Below, piece by piece: positions 35,349 through 44,855 of a stretch of DNA of 64,000 nucleotides. The position numbers and the translations under genes were made by a program. The stretch lies in contig JARBJD010000054.1 of the NCBI GenBank assembly GCA_033064195.1, positions 248,001 to 312,000 on the forward strand, read 5' to 3'. Source of the DNA: Blattamonas nauphoetae (taxonomy: Eukaryota; Preaxostyla; Oxymonadida). A model generated the notes under the pieces. It ran no database searches and was not told the origin of the DNA. It was given only the letters and a program-made list of their open reading frames with translations. The stretch's first letter is position 1, and every line of letters starts with the position of its first letter.

Positions 35349-35744
35349 GAACGAGTTTGATTCGCACTGAAATCTGAAATGGAGGAAAGTAGAGAATAGA
35401 GCAGAAAAAAGAGCAGACAGATATCTTCTTTATTGAACGATTCTAAAACAGAAAATGTGTATTATTGTCTCGAATCTTTCCTCATTTTTCGTTTCAGGTT
35501 TTCACTAACAGACAACGCAGGAGACTGGTTCAATTCCTGTCATCAGCACTTTTATCCAGATTGTCCTCATCTTTTTGGCTGTCCTATAGGACAGGACAGG
35601 TAGGACATGCCGACCCAAGCCAAGATCTCGTCTGATTCAGTTTCAAGTTTTTTGAGTTTTGCATAAAGTTCCTTCTTTTCTTGACTCCGTTTCTGGACAT
35701 TAAATCAATCAGAAATCGATAAATGGCAAAGAAAGTGCACACTG
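35349..35744. other. Right tail of the first hAT-like element and spacer
   Basis: 275 bp of hAT-like element after the DIRS border, the 8-bp duplication, and 105 bp of AT-rich spacer before the next target duplication. No gene seen. Confidence 0.5.
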
Positions 35745-36199
35745 TAGGCATGGCTGACCGGCACTGACCGGTCAGTTTTCATCGAAAAGTACTGACGGTC
35801 ACTGACCGGAGAAATGAGGGAACCCATAATCCAGAGTTACCATTTCTCCGAAGTGGATTCATCGAAAACTGCATTTCGCATCGATACCGTGAGTATTCGT
35901 GATCTGTCTTCGGATATACAACAAATGTATAATTTTCACTTCTATTCATCTCTTGCTAACTTATTCTTGGACATTTTTACCAGTTATAAGTACAAAAGGC
36001 AATTATGGGTTGCTCTTTGACATTTTTTCGTATTCTCCAAGTTAAGTTAACACTCTTGTTTTCTCACTTCGGCTTTTTTTGAATCACAGAGTTTTGAAGA
36101 GGATTGAAACACTTTATGAATGAAGTGGGAACGACGCCACTACTCATTGCTGTCATCACTTCTTTCCTCCCCACTTCGTGCCCACCAAATCGATGGCAG

Positions 36200-37268
36200 A
36201 CTTTAGTGGAGGAGCACACGAATGAGGAGTACTCTGACGGGGGAGGGAGAGCATTCGACTCTTGTTTGGTGGGCGATGGATGGACGAAAGGGGTGTAGGA
36301 CAGGGCGAGGGGCGAGTGGTGTGAAGGGTGTTGGGGACGGCGTGGTCAGGAGGGGTGGTGCCTTCAGGACGTCGGGTGCTTCCTGCGGCAGCGAGGGGAG
36401 GAAGGGGAGAACGAACGGTGAATTGGGAGTGATCTGCTTTGTGGGTGGGGTGCGCTCGGCCTGCGGGAGGACCACCGAGAGTGGTCGATCCAGCACGTGC
36501 TGCGAGTCCGCTGATGGATTGGGATCGACAGCGAGTTTTGTGAAGTGCGGGAGGGTGAGGAGTTATGTTGGGGAGGGCTGTGTCCGTCCAGGCGACCGTG
36601 CTGGAGGAGATTGACGGATCAGAAGAGACAAGCGGGGTTTGGAGGCTGGCTGTGTTCCAAGAACGGTGATCGTAGTGGGAAGCTTCTGCTCGGCTGGCTG
36701 AGAACTCGCCCCGTCCGTGCAGTGCGTAAGGAGGGGAGCAGCCGACGAGCTCCGAAGCACGTCAGCTGCGTCTGTCCTGTCCAGCTGGGGGTGGCGATCA
36801 GTGAGGTTGGGAGTGCTGACAGACTCGCCTGTGCTCTTCAGGAGAGAGAGGGGGAGCAGCGCGTGGCTGTTGAGGTTCAATCGCTGCAGTCCCAAGGTGT
36901 GCTGAGCAGGCTGGGCCGGTGTCTTCTCCAGCACCGCATCTGATCAATTAGGCGAGAGACAATTGAGCACGAGCTTTGGAAGCGGAGAGTACGGCAGGAT
37001 CAGCTGTGTTGGGGTGCGGGGGCAGTCGGGTTGGCAAGCGTGGCTGGCGATGGCGCTGGTTGTGTCGGGGAGAAGAACACGGGCGAAACGCTGGTGCCGA
37101 CAGGAGGAGTGACAGCAAGCGACGGTGGAAGGGTCGGAAACAAATAAGAGGACGGCTGGATGCCTTTCATCTGCAGAAGATGGGCGAGCGGGAAGGCGAA
37201 GGAAGTTGTTGTGGGGTGCGTCACGGGCGGCAGGGATGACTGTTTGTCAGTGAAGAAGAAGCTGCCTG
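36200..37268 (-). other. C-rich, Pro/Ser/Thr-coding-like region inside the hAT-like element
   Basis: The plus strand is strongly G-rich here. The minus strand holds several long frames in succession, all rich in Pro, Ser, Thr and Leu (for example SPTPFTPLAPRPVLHPFRP and VTPPVGTSVSPVFFSPTQP). They may be further exons of the cyclin gene, a separate low-complexity gene, or non-coding skewed DNA. No domain is visible. Confidence 0.35.
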
Positions 37269-38333
37269 TTAGTCCCTCGGGATCATTGGGCGACGACGCA
37301 GGTGGGGGTGAACCGTTATTTCCTCACGACAGTGTCTGTTGGACAGATCCATACGATCGGTACCGAAATAGTGAATATGATAGGGTTTGGGGCAGAGGAT
37401 AGAAATAGTGTGCAACATCAAGCGATTTAGTCTGTGGAACGGGCGGGAAAGAGCCAGACTCGGCGGTGATGTGAGGGGCGTCGGCGGGATGGCACTGAAG
37501 TCTTCCTGGGCCATCAAGAAGCTTTCCCGCTGCGCTTCGAGTTTGTGGCGTTCGCGGTCTTCGCTGAGACGCCGACTGGCTGGAATAAACACTTTGGAGT
37601 GCACGGTCAGCGAAGACAGCGTCGATATGGAAGAAAACGGAGTGGAGACTGAAAGGAGAGGTTGGGAAACATGATGAGAAGCAGAGAGACTTCATAGAAC
37701 AATGATGAACACACTTTCCAGATTGGAAGGTTGTTTCGTGTCGATCGACAAGTCTGATGACTCCGTTTTGGCAGAAAGCTGCGAGCCTGCCAGCGGTGGA
37801 TATACAGTGTCGCGGATCCTGTGGAAAAACTGCTCGAAGTGACAGACGTCAAAGGGGAGCGAGTACACAAGGAGCGACAGGAGGGTACGCTCCATGTCGT
37901 TGAAGATAGTCGGAGCGATGCCTCCGAGGTGGGCGTAGTGCTTGTTGAAGAAAAATTGGTCGTCGAGATACTTTGTGGAGACAACGGTGCTGAAGGGAAG
38001 ATGAAAAGGAGAGGAGATGAAACGCTGTGAGGAAGAGGGTGTGGGCGTTGTGAGAGGTGAAGCGCACGCCACAGTCTGTCCGGAGACACTCGATGTACAA
38101 AAGAGCGATCACGAAGCAGAAAGGAGAACAGTTCATTCTCAACATCAGTCTGAAAGCACAGAGGCGATCAAGGAAAATGAGGTAAAATGATGAAAAGTGA
38201 AAGGAAAGTGCGTACAAATCAAGACATATTGACAGAGATGGTAAGTGCGGTGAGCTTTCGAAGAGCCAGATTGTGTCGGAGTCTTGGCTTGTGCTTGACT
38301 ACGAGTCACGACGTGAAACCTGGTCGAGAGCAT
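37269..38333 (-). CDS. PHO80/PCL-type cyclin, five exons, carried in a hAT-like element
   Basis: Model: exons 38333-38320, 38287-38216, 38149-38024, 37989-37715 and 37648-37269, with GT-AG introns of 32, 66, 34 and 66 nt. The spliced length is 867 nt, exactly 288 codons plus a stop. Residues about 25-120 form a cyclin box: HLPSLSICLDLLMLRMNCSP, FCFVIALLYIECL, TSHNAHTLFLTATVVSTKYL, DDQFFFNKHYAHLGGI, then MERTLLSLLVYSLPFDVCHF and EQFFHRI. These blocks match the PCL/PHO80 and plant U-type cyclin fold (SP-C-ALIY, KFLDD, GGI, N-LE--FL). Such cyclins bind and activate a CDK. The tail is Ser/Pro-rich. Lying whole inside a transposable element is unusual. Confidence 0.8.
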
Positions 38334-38925
38334 AAAGTTTCACGATTGCAAAAGCACTCGCTCCGTCAACATCGTGGAGATCTTTTGGGCTGTGTTTGCT
38401 GATCGATTCGTGGTATGTTGGTGAATGTGATGTGTGAGATCAACAATCCCATTGTTGTAGGATATCTCCATGATACGGAAAAAGGAGGCTTCCGATCGGC
38501 TTCTGCAAGCAAATCTTGATATGTATATCCGCTTGCTCGCCGATTTCTGGATTATAGAAAGTGATTTATAGAAGAGCTGAGATCTGACCCTTTTAATTAT
38601 TCCAGGGTGACACTGACCGGCACTTTTGGCCGGTCAGCCATGCCTAGCACACTGTTGCACTTCCACCCGTTGCAGGGATGGTAAGTGATGAGTTATCAGG
38701 ATTTGACAACATTTTGATGATTCAGGACTTCTCAAGAATTGTGTTGAGGTTCGATCCAACTCTGAACAACAATTCGACATTTGAGGATCCAAAAGTACAC
38801 AAAAAGGAGTGTTGAACCCATTTACGTCCAGATGAAACTGATGTATCTTGATATCCACTCAGATACTTGACAATTCACTGTGTTTCAAAAAACGAGATCC
38901 AAAAGAATCCCAAAATGGGGGCTTA

Positions 38926-41094
38926 TTAGTACTCCTGCCTGTCACGGCCGAATACGATGATGATACAACAATTCACACAATTGCAGCACATGTTACAGTC
39001 ATTATCAGCACAGCAGAAGCAGGCATTGCTACATGGTCTGTTGGCTCTGTTACCATTGCGAGCAGCAGGACGACGGGTCGGTCTGGCACATCCAACACAA
39101 TCTGGACAAGGACAGATACAGTCGCAATCATAGTCACAGCAACACTGTTTGAGGAAGTAGATGGATATGATGATCAGGAATCCTGCAGATGGGACTCCAG
39201 CAACAACTGTAATCACGATCGATGCAATATCCCCTCCAGACAGCCCTTTCTTTTCTGATCGGAGGGAGTCGGCCTTCCGTCTGTCCTTCCGAGGATCATC
39301 GCCTTGTGCTGACACAATCGCTGTTTGATCAAAAAACGTGGCGTTTGGATGCGGCGGGTGGACGATGTTATTTGTTGTCATTGTGACCGTGTTGCGGTTT
39401 GAAGTTGTGAAGACAGCCTCGAAACAAGTTGCGTTGAGGTTGCCGAACACGAGTGTGCTTTCTGGCACAGCAAAGGCGACATCTGGAAAGTCGGATGCCA
39501 AGTTTGGAGCTCGCTCGATGAAGCATCTTCTCATTTCGTATTTCTGTCGCTCGTCAGTTTCAAGATTTCCGAGAAGAGAGCCATCGTAGAACAGGCTGAT
39601 GAGGAGGTTGTGCGGAGTAGAAACGGCTTTGCATGACTCCACCAGAACGTTTTCCAACGATACTTGATATCCAATCACTGTGCATCCGCCAGCATTCCCA
39701 ACTGTCGACTCACATTTCACAAAGCGGGTCTCGTGGATGAACACGAGAGCGGCGGAGATGAAGGCGGTGCTGAAGGCAGACGAACACGATCTGAATGTTG
39801 TCTGTTTGTTGAGACGAACAGGCCCAGCAAATGAGATCCATAGACACGCCTTGTTTGAATGGTTGTATGCCACAGAATGGCAGTGGTGGAACCCGCAGCG
39901 ACGAAGCTCAATGCCCTCGTTTGGTGAGATGACGGCGGTGGATCGGCCGGAGATATAGGCAATGCCAGATTGTCCCTCGCATTTCTCCCAATACACCTGA
40001 TCCATTTCGATTAATGATCCTTCGAGGGTGACGTCGGTGACGTGGTTGCCTGTGCACCGGAAGAACTCGCATTTCTTCATAATGAGCTGGACAAAGTGGT
40101 TTTTGTCGTGACCTCTCACGTGGAGCCCTGCTACGTGTGTCGAGCTAAGATTTTGGTACGAGCACGACGAGATTTTCAGTTTAGCATCTGCTATCACTGT
40201 GATGAAGAGACCGGCAACGCCTACGTCGTTGACATCTTTGGAATCGATGAATTTTGTATTTTTGACTTTGAAATCGGTTTCTGTTGTGACTTCCATCGTT
40301 TCAGGGGATTCGGCATTTGTCGTCAGAACATTGCATTTTATAGTCTGTTGTTCGCTTAGTACATCGCGGAAAAGGAATGATTTTCCCAAAATCGGAGCAT
40401 TCGTGATGGCACCGTAGATGTCGTCGGTCACGTTCACCATCGTCGAAGAGGCGAGAATGGTGGAGTATGTCTCGAGAGATGGGATATAAGACGTGTGGGG
40501 AGCAGGTAGGCGTGTCGAATAAAGCAAAGGGACGGCATGGTCGATGTTAGCGAAGACGGACAGTGAGACTTCCACAGAGTACGAAGAAGGACCAAAGATT
40601 GGAGACAGACCTACTATCACGTCCTGTGCGACACACTTGGACATGATCAGGTGGGTGTCTGGTGTGGAGGAGTCTATCAGTTCCGGGATCGGAGCGCGAC
40701 CACTGAGGACGATTTCTGTCAGTGTCACACTGCCTCCATCTGCGACGAATGGGGTGAATTCCCTTCCAAAGTCCAGGGTAGAACTATGAATCTTGATGTG
40801 TGAGGACTCCAGAAGCTTCGCAATCGAGAAATCTGCATCGATGATGATCTCAACGTTGCTGAGTGATAGGGACGAATTCACGATATCAAACAATGTTGTT
40901 GTATCTTCAAATTGGCCTGTAAGTGGTGTAACGGAAATTCCTTTGATAGAAAGATCTTCATTTCTCAAGGGTTGATTGCTTGAGATGTGAAGGTCCGATC
41001 CCAGCTTATGAATGTTTGAAAGCGAAGGGAGCTTAAGAATTAGGGATAGGTCAACAAGTGCTTGTAGTTGGATGAATATTAGTACGCCTATCAT
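38926..41094 (-). CDS. Beta-helix type I surface protein with Cys-rich cytoplasmic tail
   Basis: 722 residues from ATG 41094 (the frame is open 11 codons upstream but only to a GTG). It has a hydrophobic signal peptide MIGVLIFIQLQALVDLSLIL. About 600 residues follow of short beta-strand turns with repeated Cys and Asn (KCEFFRCTGNHVTDVTLEGS, LRRCGFHHCHS), the pattern of a right-handed parallel beta-helix (pectin-lyase fold). One transmembrane helix sits near residues 623-648 (IVITVVAGVPSAGFLIIISI). The tail of about 70 residues has more than 20 cysteines (CCCDYDCDCICPCPDCVGC). It is intronless. Neighbour 41281-43080 has the same plan and strand, so they form a tandem pair. Likely a cell-surface receptor or adhesin; ligand unknown. 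Confidence 0.8.
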   Translation of the reverse strand: MIGVLIFIQLQALVDLSLILKLPSLSNIHKLGSDLHISSNQPLRNEDLSIKGISVTPLTGQFEDTTTLFDIVNSSLSLSNVEIIIDADFSIAKLLESSHIKIHSSTLDFGREFTPFVADGGSVTLTEIVLSGRAPIPELIDSSTPDTHLIMSKCVAQDVIVGLSPIFGPSSYSVEVSLSVFANIDHAVPLLYSTRLPAPHTSYIPSLETYSTILASSTMVNVTDDIYGAITNAPILGKSFLFRDVLSEQQTIKCNVLTTNAESPETMEVTTETDFKVKNTKFIDSKDVNDVGVAGLFITVIADAKLKISSCSYQNLSSTHVAGLHVRGHDKNHFVQLIMKKCEFFRCTGNHVTDVTLEGSLIEMDQVYWEKCEGQSGIAYISGRSTAVISPNEGIELRRCGFHHCHSVAYNHSNKACLWISFAGPVRLNKQTTFRSCSSAFSTAFISAALVFIHETRFVKCESTVGNAGGCTVIGYQVSLENVLVESCKAVSTPHNLLISLFYDGSLLGNLETDERQKYEMRRCFIERAPNLASDFPDVAFAVPESTLVFGNLNATCFEAVFTTSNRNTVTMTTNNIVHPPHPNATFFDQTAIVSAQGDDPRKDRRKADSLRSEKKGLSGGDIASIVITVVAGVPSAGFLIIISIYFLKQCCCDYDCDCICPCPDCVGCARPTRRPAARNGNRANRPCSNACFCCADNDCNMCCNCVNCCIIIVFGRDRQEY

Positions 41095-41280
41095 GACAAA
41101 ATCGAGTTGAGAACGCTCTGATCTCACCCATCTTCACAGTTTCGTGACAGGATTGAGCTGTTCGAATGCGAAGATGATTTGAAGGGTGGACTTAAACACT
41201 ATGTTGATATCTTCACGTTAAAAATTAACAACATATATGTATATTAACATCTCAAGAACTTAAACACTAGACAAAGTCAA

Positions 41281-43080
41281 TTATTCCTTAGTCAGAGTCT
41301 GATCCACACCCATCTGAATAATTGGAAGAGTCGGGTACGGCTGGTACTGTGTTGGTTGAGCAACAGGCTGAGCATAAACATACTGCTGCTGAGGATACTG
41401 CTGAGGGGGATATTGGGCTGGATGGGCAGGAGGAGGAGGGTAGTGGTTGGAGTACAGCTGAGTCGGAGCATAGTTGGCACGGGGTTGGGATTCCACGTGT
41501 TGGTACGCGGTTTGCTTCTTCTTTCCACAGCCGCAGGCAACACAACATCCACAGCAACAGCAGACACAGGTAAGGACGATGCAGACAGCAATGAACACGC
41601 AGACACCGACAATAACCCCAGTGATGATGGATTTGATCTTCAGCCACGCTGTGTTTGTCCATTCAGTGTGGCGAACGTCGGGGAGAAACGTAACTTTGTT
41701 TCCTCTGGTGTAACTCGAACACAGGTAGAAGTCCTTCTTGATCACGCGATAATTCGACGCAGACTCGTAAGAAATCAGCACATCGTTTCCCATATTCGAC
41801 TCGGCAACGTTCTCCCCGAAGGCCACATTTCGGATGTCGATGTCCGTATTGTCGGATTCCTCGAAGAACATGGCGCCACCGTGGTTGTATGCGTGGCATT
41901 CTGTGAACCCGCCGTAATGCGCTTCGAACACGTGCACTCTGCGCAGGAAGAGAGCTCCTCCATCTTCCGAGGCTGTTGATCCGGCCACTGTGAGTAAGTT
42001 GAGCGAAACTGTACGTTCGCAATTTGCAGCACATATGAAGCCTCCTGATTTTCCGGCTGAAGTGTTTTGAATTTGACATTGATCAATGTTGATGGCGGAT
42101 CGGCCCTTAGTGTACATGAATCCTCCGTCTCCGTTTGGAGCTGATGAGTAATAAATATTTGTATGGCTCATCGTGAAGGACACTTCATCTTGTGGGAGGT
42201 AGAGAAATCCCCCGTTGGGCCACAGTTCCGATGCTGTTGTGTTCTGAAATTGGGATGAATCGATTGAGAGTTCGATCGAATGGTCAAAGGCGACGTTCTC
42301 CGAGAAACGGACTGCATTTGTTCCTCTAAACCAGCGCACGTTCGACAATGTCAAATATCTCGCTTGGATTCCGAACACGAGTGCTCCGCTCAGAGCGCCA
42401 TCCACATCCTGGATGTGTGAGGAGTCCATGACGACAGTACGAGTAGTTTGTGCTTCCACAGGTTCTGTGGGAAGTGGGCCGTCTTCTGTGCACTTAATGT
42501 CTTGGAAAGTGGTGTTGAAGACGGTCACATTTTGAACTTCTGGACCGGCGAGAACTGGCTTCTGGATTGTGATATTGATGTTTGTGAATTTGGAGTTGTC
42601 CACAACAAGCGATAGATGGGGATTGAGCGTGTCGGCGGGGCCTTCGATGATCGATGCCGAAAATGACATGTCGTTCAGTCTGGTCCCATTCACGATCAGT
42701 TGGCTGTCTGTACCATTAAGGATTGGGAAGTAAAACTCTTTGTTCCTATAGTCGCAGCCGGTCAGGTTCAGTACCGATTCTTGTCTGGTTCTGGCGAAAT
42801 TGGCTTTCGTTGATGGTACGATCTGGAATGATACTAACGTGAGCGATGCGTTCTCCAGAACAAATGCTGCAACATCGCAATCACGAACATCGAGATATAC
42901 TTGGTTCCCCAGCCCGATGAAGGACAGATTTCGATTCTTTAGGTTCAGGTCACAGGCAAAGTAGTTACCATCCTCCAATTCGATCTCTGTCACATCAGAA
43001 TCATACTCATTCATCACATCCTTAAGGTCGATGGCTGCCGAACGGATGCTGGCAAAAACAACAAAGAGGGAAATTAACAT
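41281..43080 (-). CDS. Beta-helix type I surface protein with Cys cluster and Pro/Gln/Tyr tail
   Basis: 599 residues from ATG 43080. Signal peptide MLISLFVVFASIRSAA. The extracellular part has repeated beta-helix coils (NGGFLYLP, GDGGFMYTK, SGGFICAANCE, DGGALFLRR, HGGAMFFEE), with a Gly-Gly plus hydrophobic start to each rung as in polymorphic-outer-membrane-type repeats. One transmembrane helix lies near residues 483-505 (IITGVIVGVCVFIAVCIVLT), followed at once by CVCCCCGCCVACGCGKKK and a Tyr/Pro/Gln-rich tail (YPPQQYPQQQYVYAQP). The membrane-proximal cysteines could be palmitoylated and the tyrosines could be docking sites (inference). Intronless. 186 bp separate it from the start of 38926-41094. 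Confidence 0.8.
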   Translation of the reverse strand: MLISLFVVFASIRSAAIDLKDVMNEYDSDVTEIELEDGNYFACDLNLKNRNLSFIGLGNQVYLDVRDCDVAAFVLENASLTLVSFQIVPSTKANFARTRQESVLNLTGCDYRNKEFYFPILNGTDSQLIVNGTRLNDMSFSASIIEGPADTLNPHLSLVVDNSKFTNINITIQKPVLAGPEVQNVTVFNTTFQDIKCTEDGPLPTEPVEAQTTRTVVMDSSHIQDVDGALSGALVFGIQARYLTLSNVRWFRGTNAVRFSENVAFDHSIELSIDSSQFQNTTASELWPNGGFLYLPQDEVSFTMSHTNIYYSSAPNGDGGFMYTKGRSAINIDQCQIQNTSAGKSGGFICAANCERTVSLNLLTVAGSTASEDGGALFLRRVHVFEAHYGGFTECHAYNHGGAMFFEESDNTDIDIRNVAFGENVAESNMGNDVLISYESASNYRVIKKDFYLCSSYTRGNKVTFLPDVRHTEWTNTAWLKIKSIITGVIVGVCVFIAVCIVLTCVCCCCGCCVACGCGKKKQTAYQHVESQPRANYAPTQLYSNHYPPPPAHPAQYPPQQYPQQQYVYAQPVAQPTQYQPYPTLPIIQMGVDQTLTKE

Positions 43081-43585
43081 TCTCTATCAATGTACAAATT
43101 AAGGTTTCGATCAATTATATTCCGATTTATGGGATAGTCGACAATCTGGTGTTGTGATGATCGAAGATATGAAATGCAAGAATTCGGAAGAGTGTGGAAA
43201 GGAGAGATGTCAGCGTTTTGGATATCTCCTTGAATCGACAGTGTGATCGATGGGCATGATCTGGAATACCATGACTCGACTTCTTGTCGGTTGTGTGTGA
43301 ACAGAATGAAGAAACAGTTTATCGAATCTCTGGACGATGAAATGGGATGTCCATTGGAGAGTTCATGCAGACCAAACACAATTGCGACGAGCTATTCTGA
43401 GGAGACTGGTGTCTTGCCGAGTCGACGACGATGGTGGACTGGTCTATCCAGAAGAGATGACCAGCCAGAGGAAGACTGCTGGAGTGTATGATCTCGTTTG
43501 AGCACCGAGTTCAACGATCGGATGTGATTGTCGAAAATTGCTTGTTGATGCCCACAAGTCAGCGAACAGGCAGAGAGGAATTCAT
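43081..43585. other. Spacer with short frames only
   Basis: 505 bp between the start of a surface-protein gene and the end of a family A piece, holding the presumed promoter of the surface gene. Minus frames of 76-101 codons are present but resemble nothing else here. Confidence 0.4.
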
Positions 43586-44032
43586 TCACAACACATTCAT
43601 GAGTTTGAATGAATGCCTCCACACAAACTGTCCATTTGTCGATTTTTCGCTGTTAAGCAATTTCTGCTCCAGTCCATCGTGAAACCCCTCTTGTTCCTGT
43701 GTAAGCAACAATATCTTCCTTCGACACAAAGGTTCGGCTCCTTCTGTCTTCCATGTGCTGATCTTGTCGAACAGATACCAAATGACGTATTGATGATTGA
43801 ATTCGTGCTCAATTTCTGTGAGAAGGGACTGGAAGGCCAGTGGGAGGTGAGATGCACAAATAAAGGCAAGTGTTGGTTGGTGGAAAGCACCAGTTTCAAA
43901 AATATTGGTCAGAAGTTGGAATGTTCTTCGATACTCATCGGCCCATGACAAAAGGCGACGATTCCGACCAGCCACGGACAAAAGTTTACGGGCACCCAAG
44001 TCTGTATTTATGAACAGGTGGTTTTTTCTCAT
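43586..44032 (-). pseudogene. Family A C-terminal half, separated from its N-terminal half
   Basis: 148 codons. FQLLTNIFETGAFHQPTLAF and LPLAFQSLLTEIEHE correspond to the C-terminal third of family A (compare HHPTLEFVLASPIVMTIPS in 5910-6998), and GFHDGLEQKLLNSEK matches GMEDTLEQLLLS. The matching N-terminal half lies 750 bp upstream at 44785-45606, on the other side of an inverted repeat, so one gene has probably been split. Confidence 0.5.
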
Positions 44033-44855
44033 TTTTTCAGAAACACTTCACAACAATGAAAGATAGTCCTTTTTGAAATATAAAACCAATCTAGTGTGGT
44101 GAAGTGAAAATCAGGAAGAGAGTTCGAGCCGACTTGGGATGAAAATTAGATGATGGCGACAAGAACACATCTCCTCTCTGTGGAAGAGGAGATGTGAGGA
44201 GGTGAGAGTGTTTCGACTCTCAAAAATTGAATGGCTCCAATCCTTGTTGAGAAAATGTTGGAGATGTCATCGAAACGAGCAAAATCTGTCTTCCGCATCT
44301 CTCCTCGACTAGCCTTGTCGACACACCAAACACTCCCTCTGATCTTGCGAACGAAGATTACGATTTCATTTGCTTATTTGTGATGAGTTGTAGAGAGACT
44401 TCAAACGTGTCATTTTCGTCAAACTTCGTAGGAACAGCTAATGACTGGAATCCATTGGGTGGAGACGGAATCCTCACTCTGATGATCAGAGGGAGTGTTT
44501 GGTGTGTCGACAAGGCTAGTAGAGGAGAGATGAAGAAACAAAATTTCACTCATTTTCGTCACATCTCCACCTGAATCTCGATGAGGAGAGGAGACTGATC
44601 GTTTTCATGGGAGCAACTCACTCCACTGATCACGTCTCCTCTCCCTGAAAGAGGAGAGCAGTGTAGGTTGCCGCCACAAAATTGTCCTCCCAGGTCACTT
44701 CAAACTCTCTTCCTGATTTTCACTTCGACAGACTCTTTTTGTTCAATATTTTGGAAATTGCTGTCTTCCAATGTTGTGAAGTGTTTAATGAAAAATGAGA
44801 AAAAGTTGATTGTTCATAAACGCGAACAAGGGTGCCCGTAAACTTTTGTCCATGA
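43973..44855. repeat. Imperfect inverted repeat of about 880 bp centred near 44414
   Basis: The outer arms match closely: GACAAAAGTTTACGGGCACC at 43977-43996 has its inverse near 44833-44852, and CACTTCACAAC plus GAAGTGAAAATCAGGAAGAG recur in inverse further in. Inner arms match too: AGCCTTGTCGACACACCAAA near 44311 against its inverse near 44500. By eye the arms are about 70-75 percent identical overall. The structure separates the two halves of a family A gene. Confidence 0.7.

Larger units (their letters stand above)
28088..35623. mobile_element. hAT-like element with 8-bp target duplication, interrupted by a DIRS element
   Basis: A 22-bp perfect terminal inverted repeat (28088-28109 and 35602-35623, reading TTGGCTTGGGTCGGC inward) is flanked on both sides by the 8-mer GATCTCGT (28080-28087 and 35624-35631). 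An 8-bp duplication is the hallmark of hAT-type insertion. Without the nested DIRS element, its length is about 3.0 kb. Subterminal TAGGAC/GTCCTA motifs recur at both ends. No hAT transposase text is recognisable, so it looks non-autonomous; it carries minus-strand coding-like segments at 28738-29322 and 30637-30825. Confidence 0.75.
35745..38646. mobile_element. hAT-like element with 8-bp target duplication enclosing a cyclin gene
   Basis: 2902 bp. The ends read TAGGCATGGCTGACCGGC inward on both sides (18-bp TIR), and the TAGGCATGG start is of hAT type. The 8-mer GCACACTG abuts both ends (35737-35744 and 38647-38654), giving a perfect target duplication. Subterminal CCGGTCAGT-type motifs recur at both ends. 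There is no transposase text; the interior is a five-exon cyclin gene on the minus strand plus a strand-skewed Pro/Ser-coding-like region. Confidence 0.8.

Noticed and set aside
36222-36943. Plus-strand frames of about 130 codons in the G-rich region
   Set aside because: They are Gly/Arg/Ser-rich reflections of the strand skew. The cyclin exons beside them are on the minus strand.
28088-38646. hAT transposases inside the two hAT-like elements
   Set aside because: No hAT dimerisation or DDE-type text was found in any frame. Both elements are called hAT-like only from their ends and 8-bp duplications.
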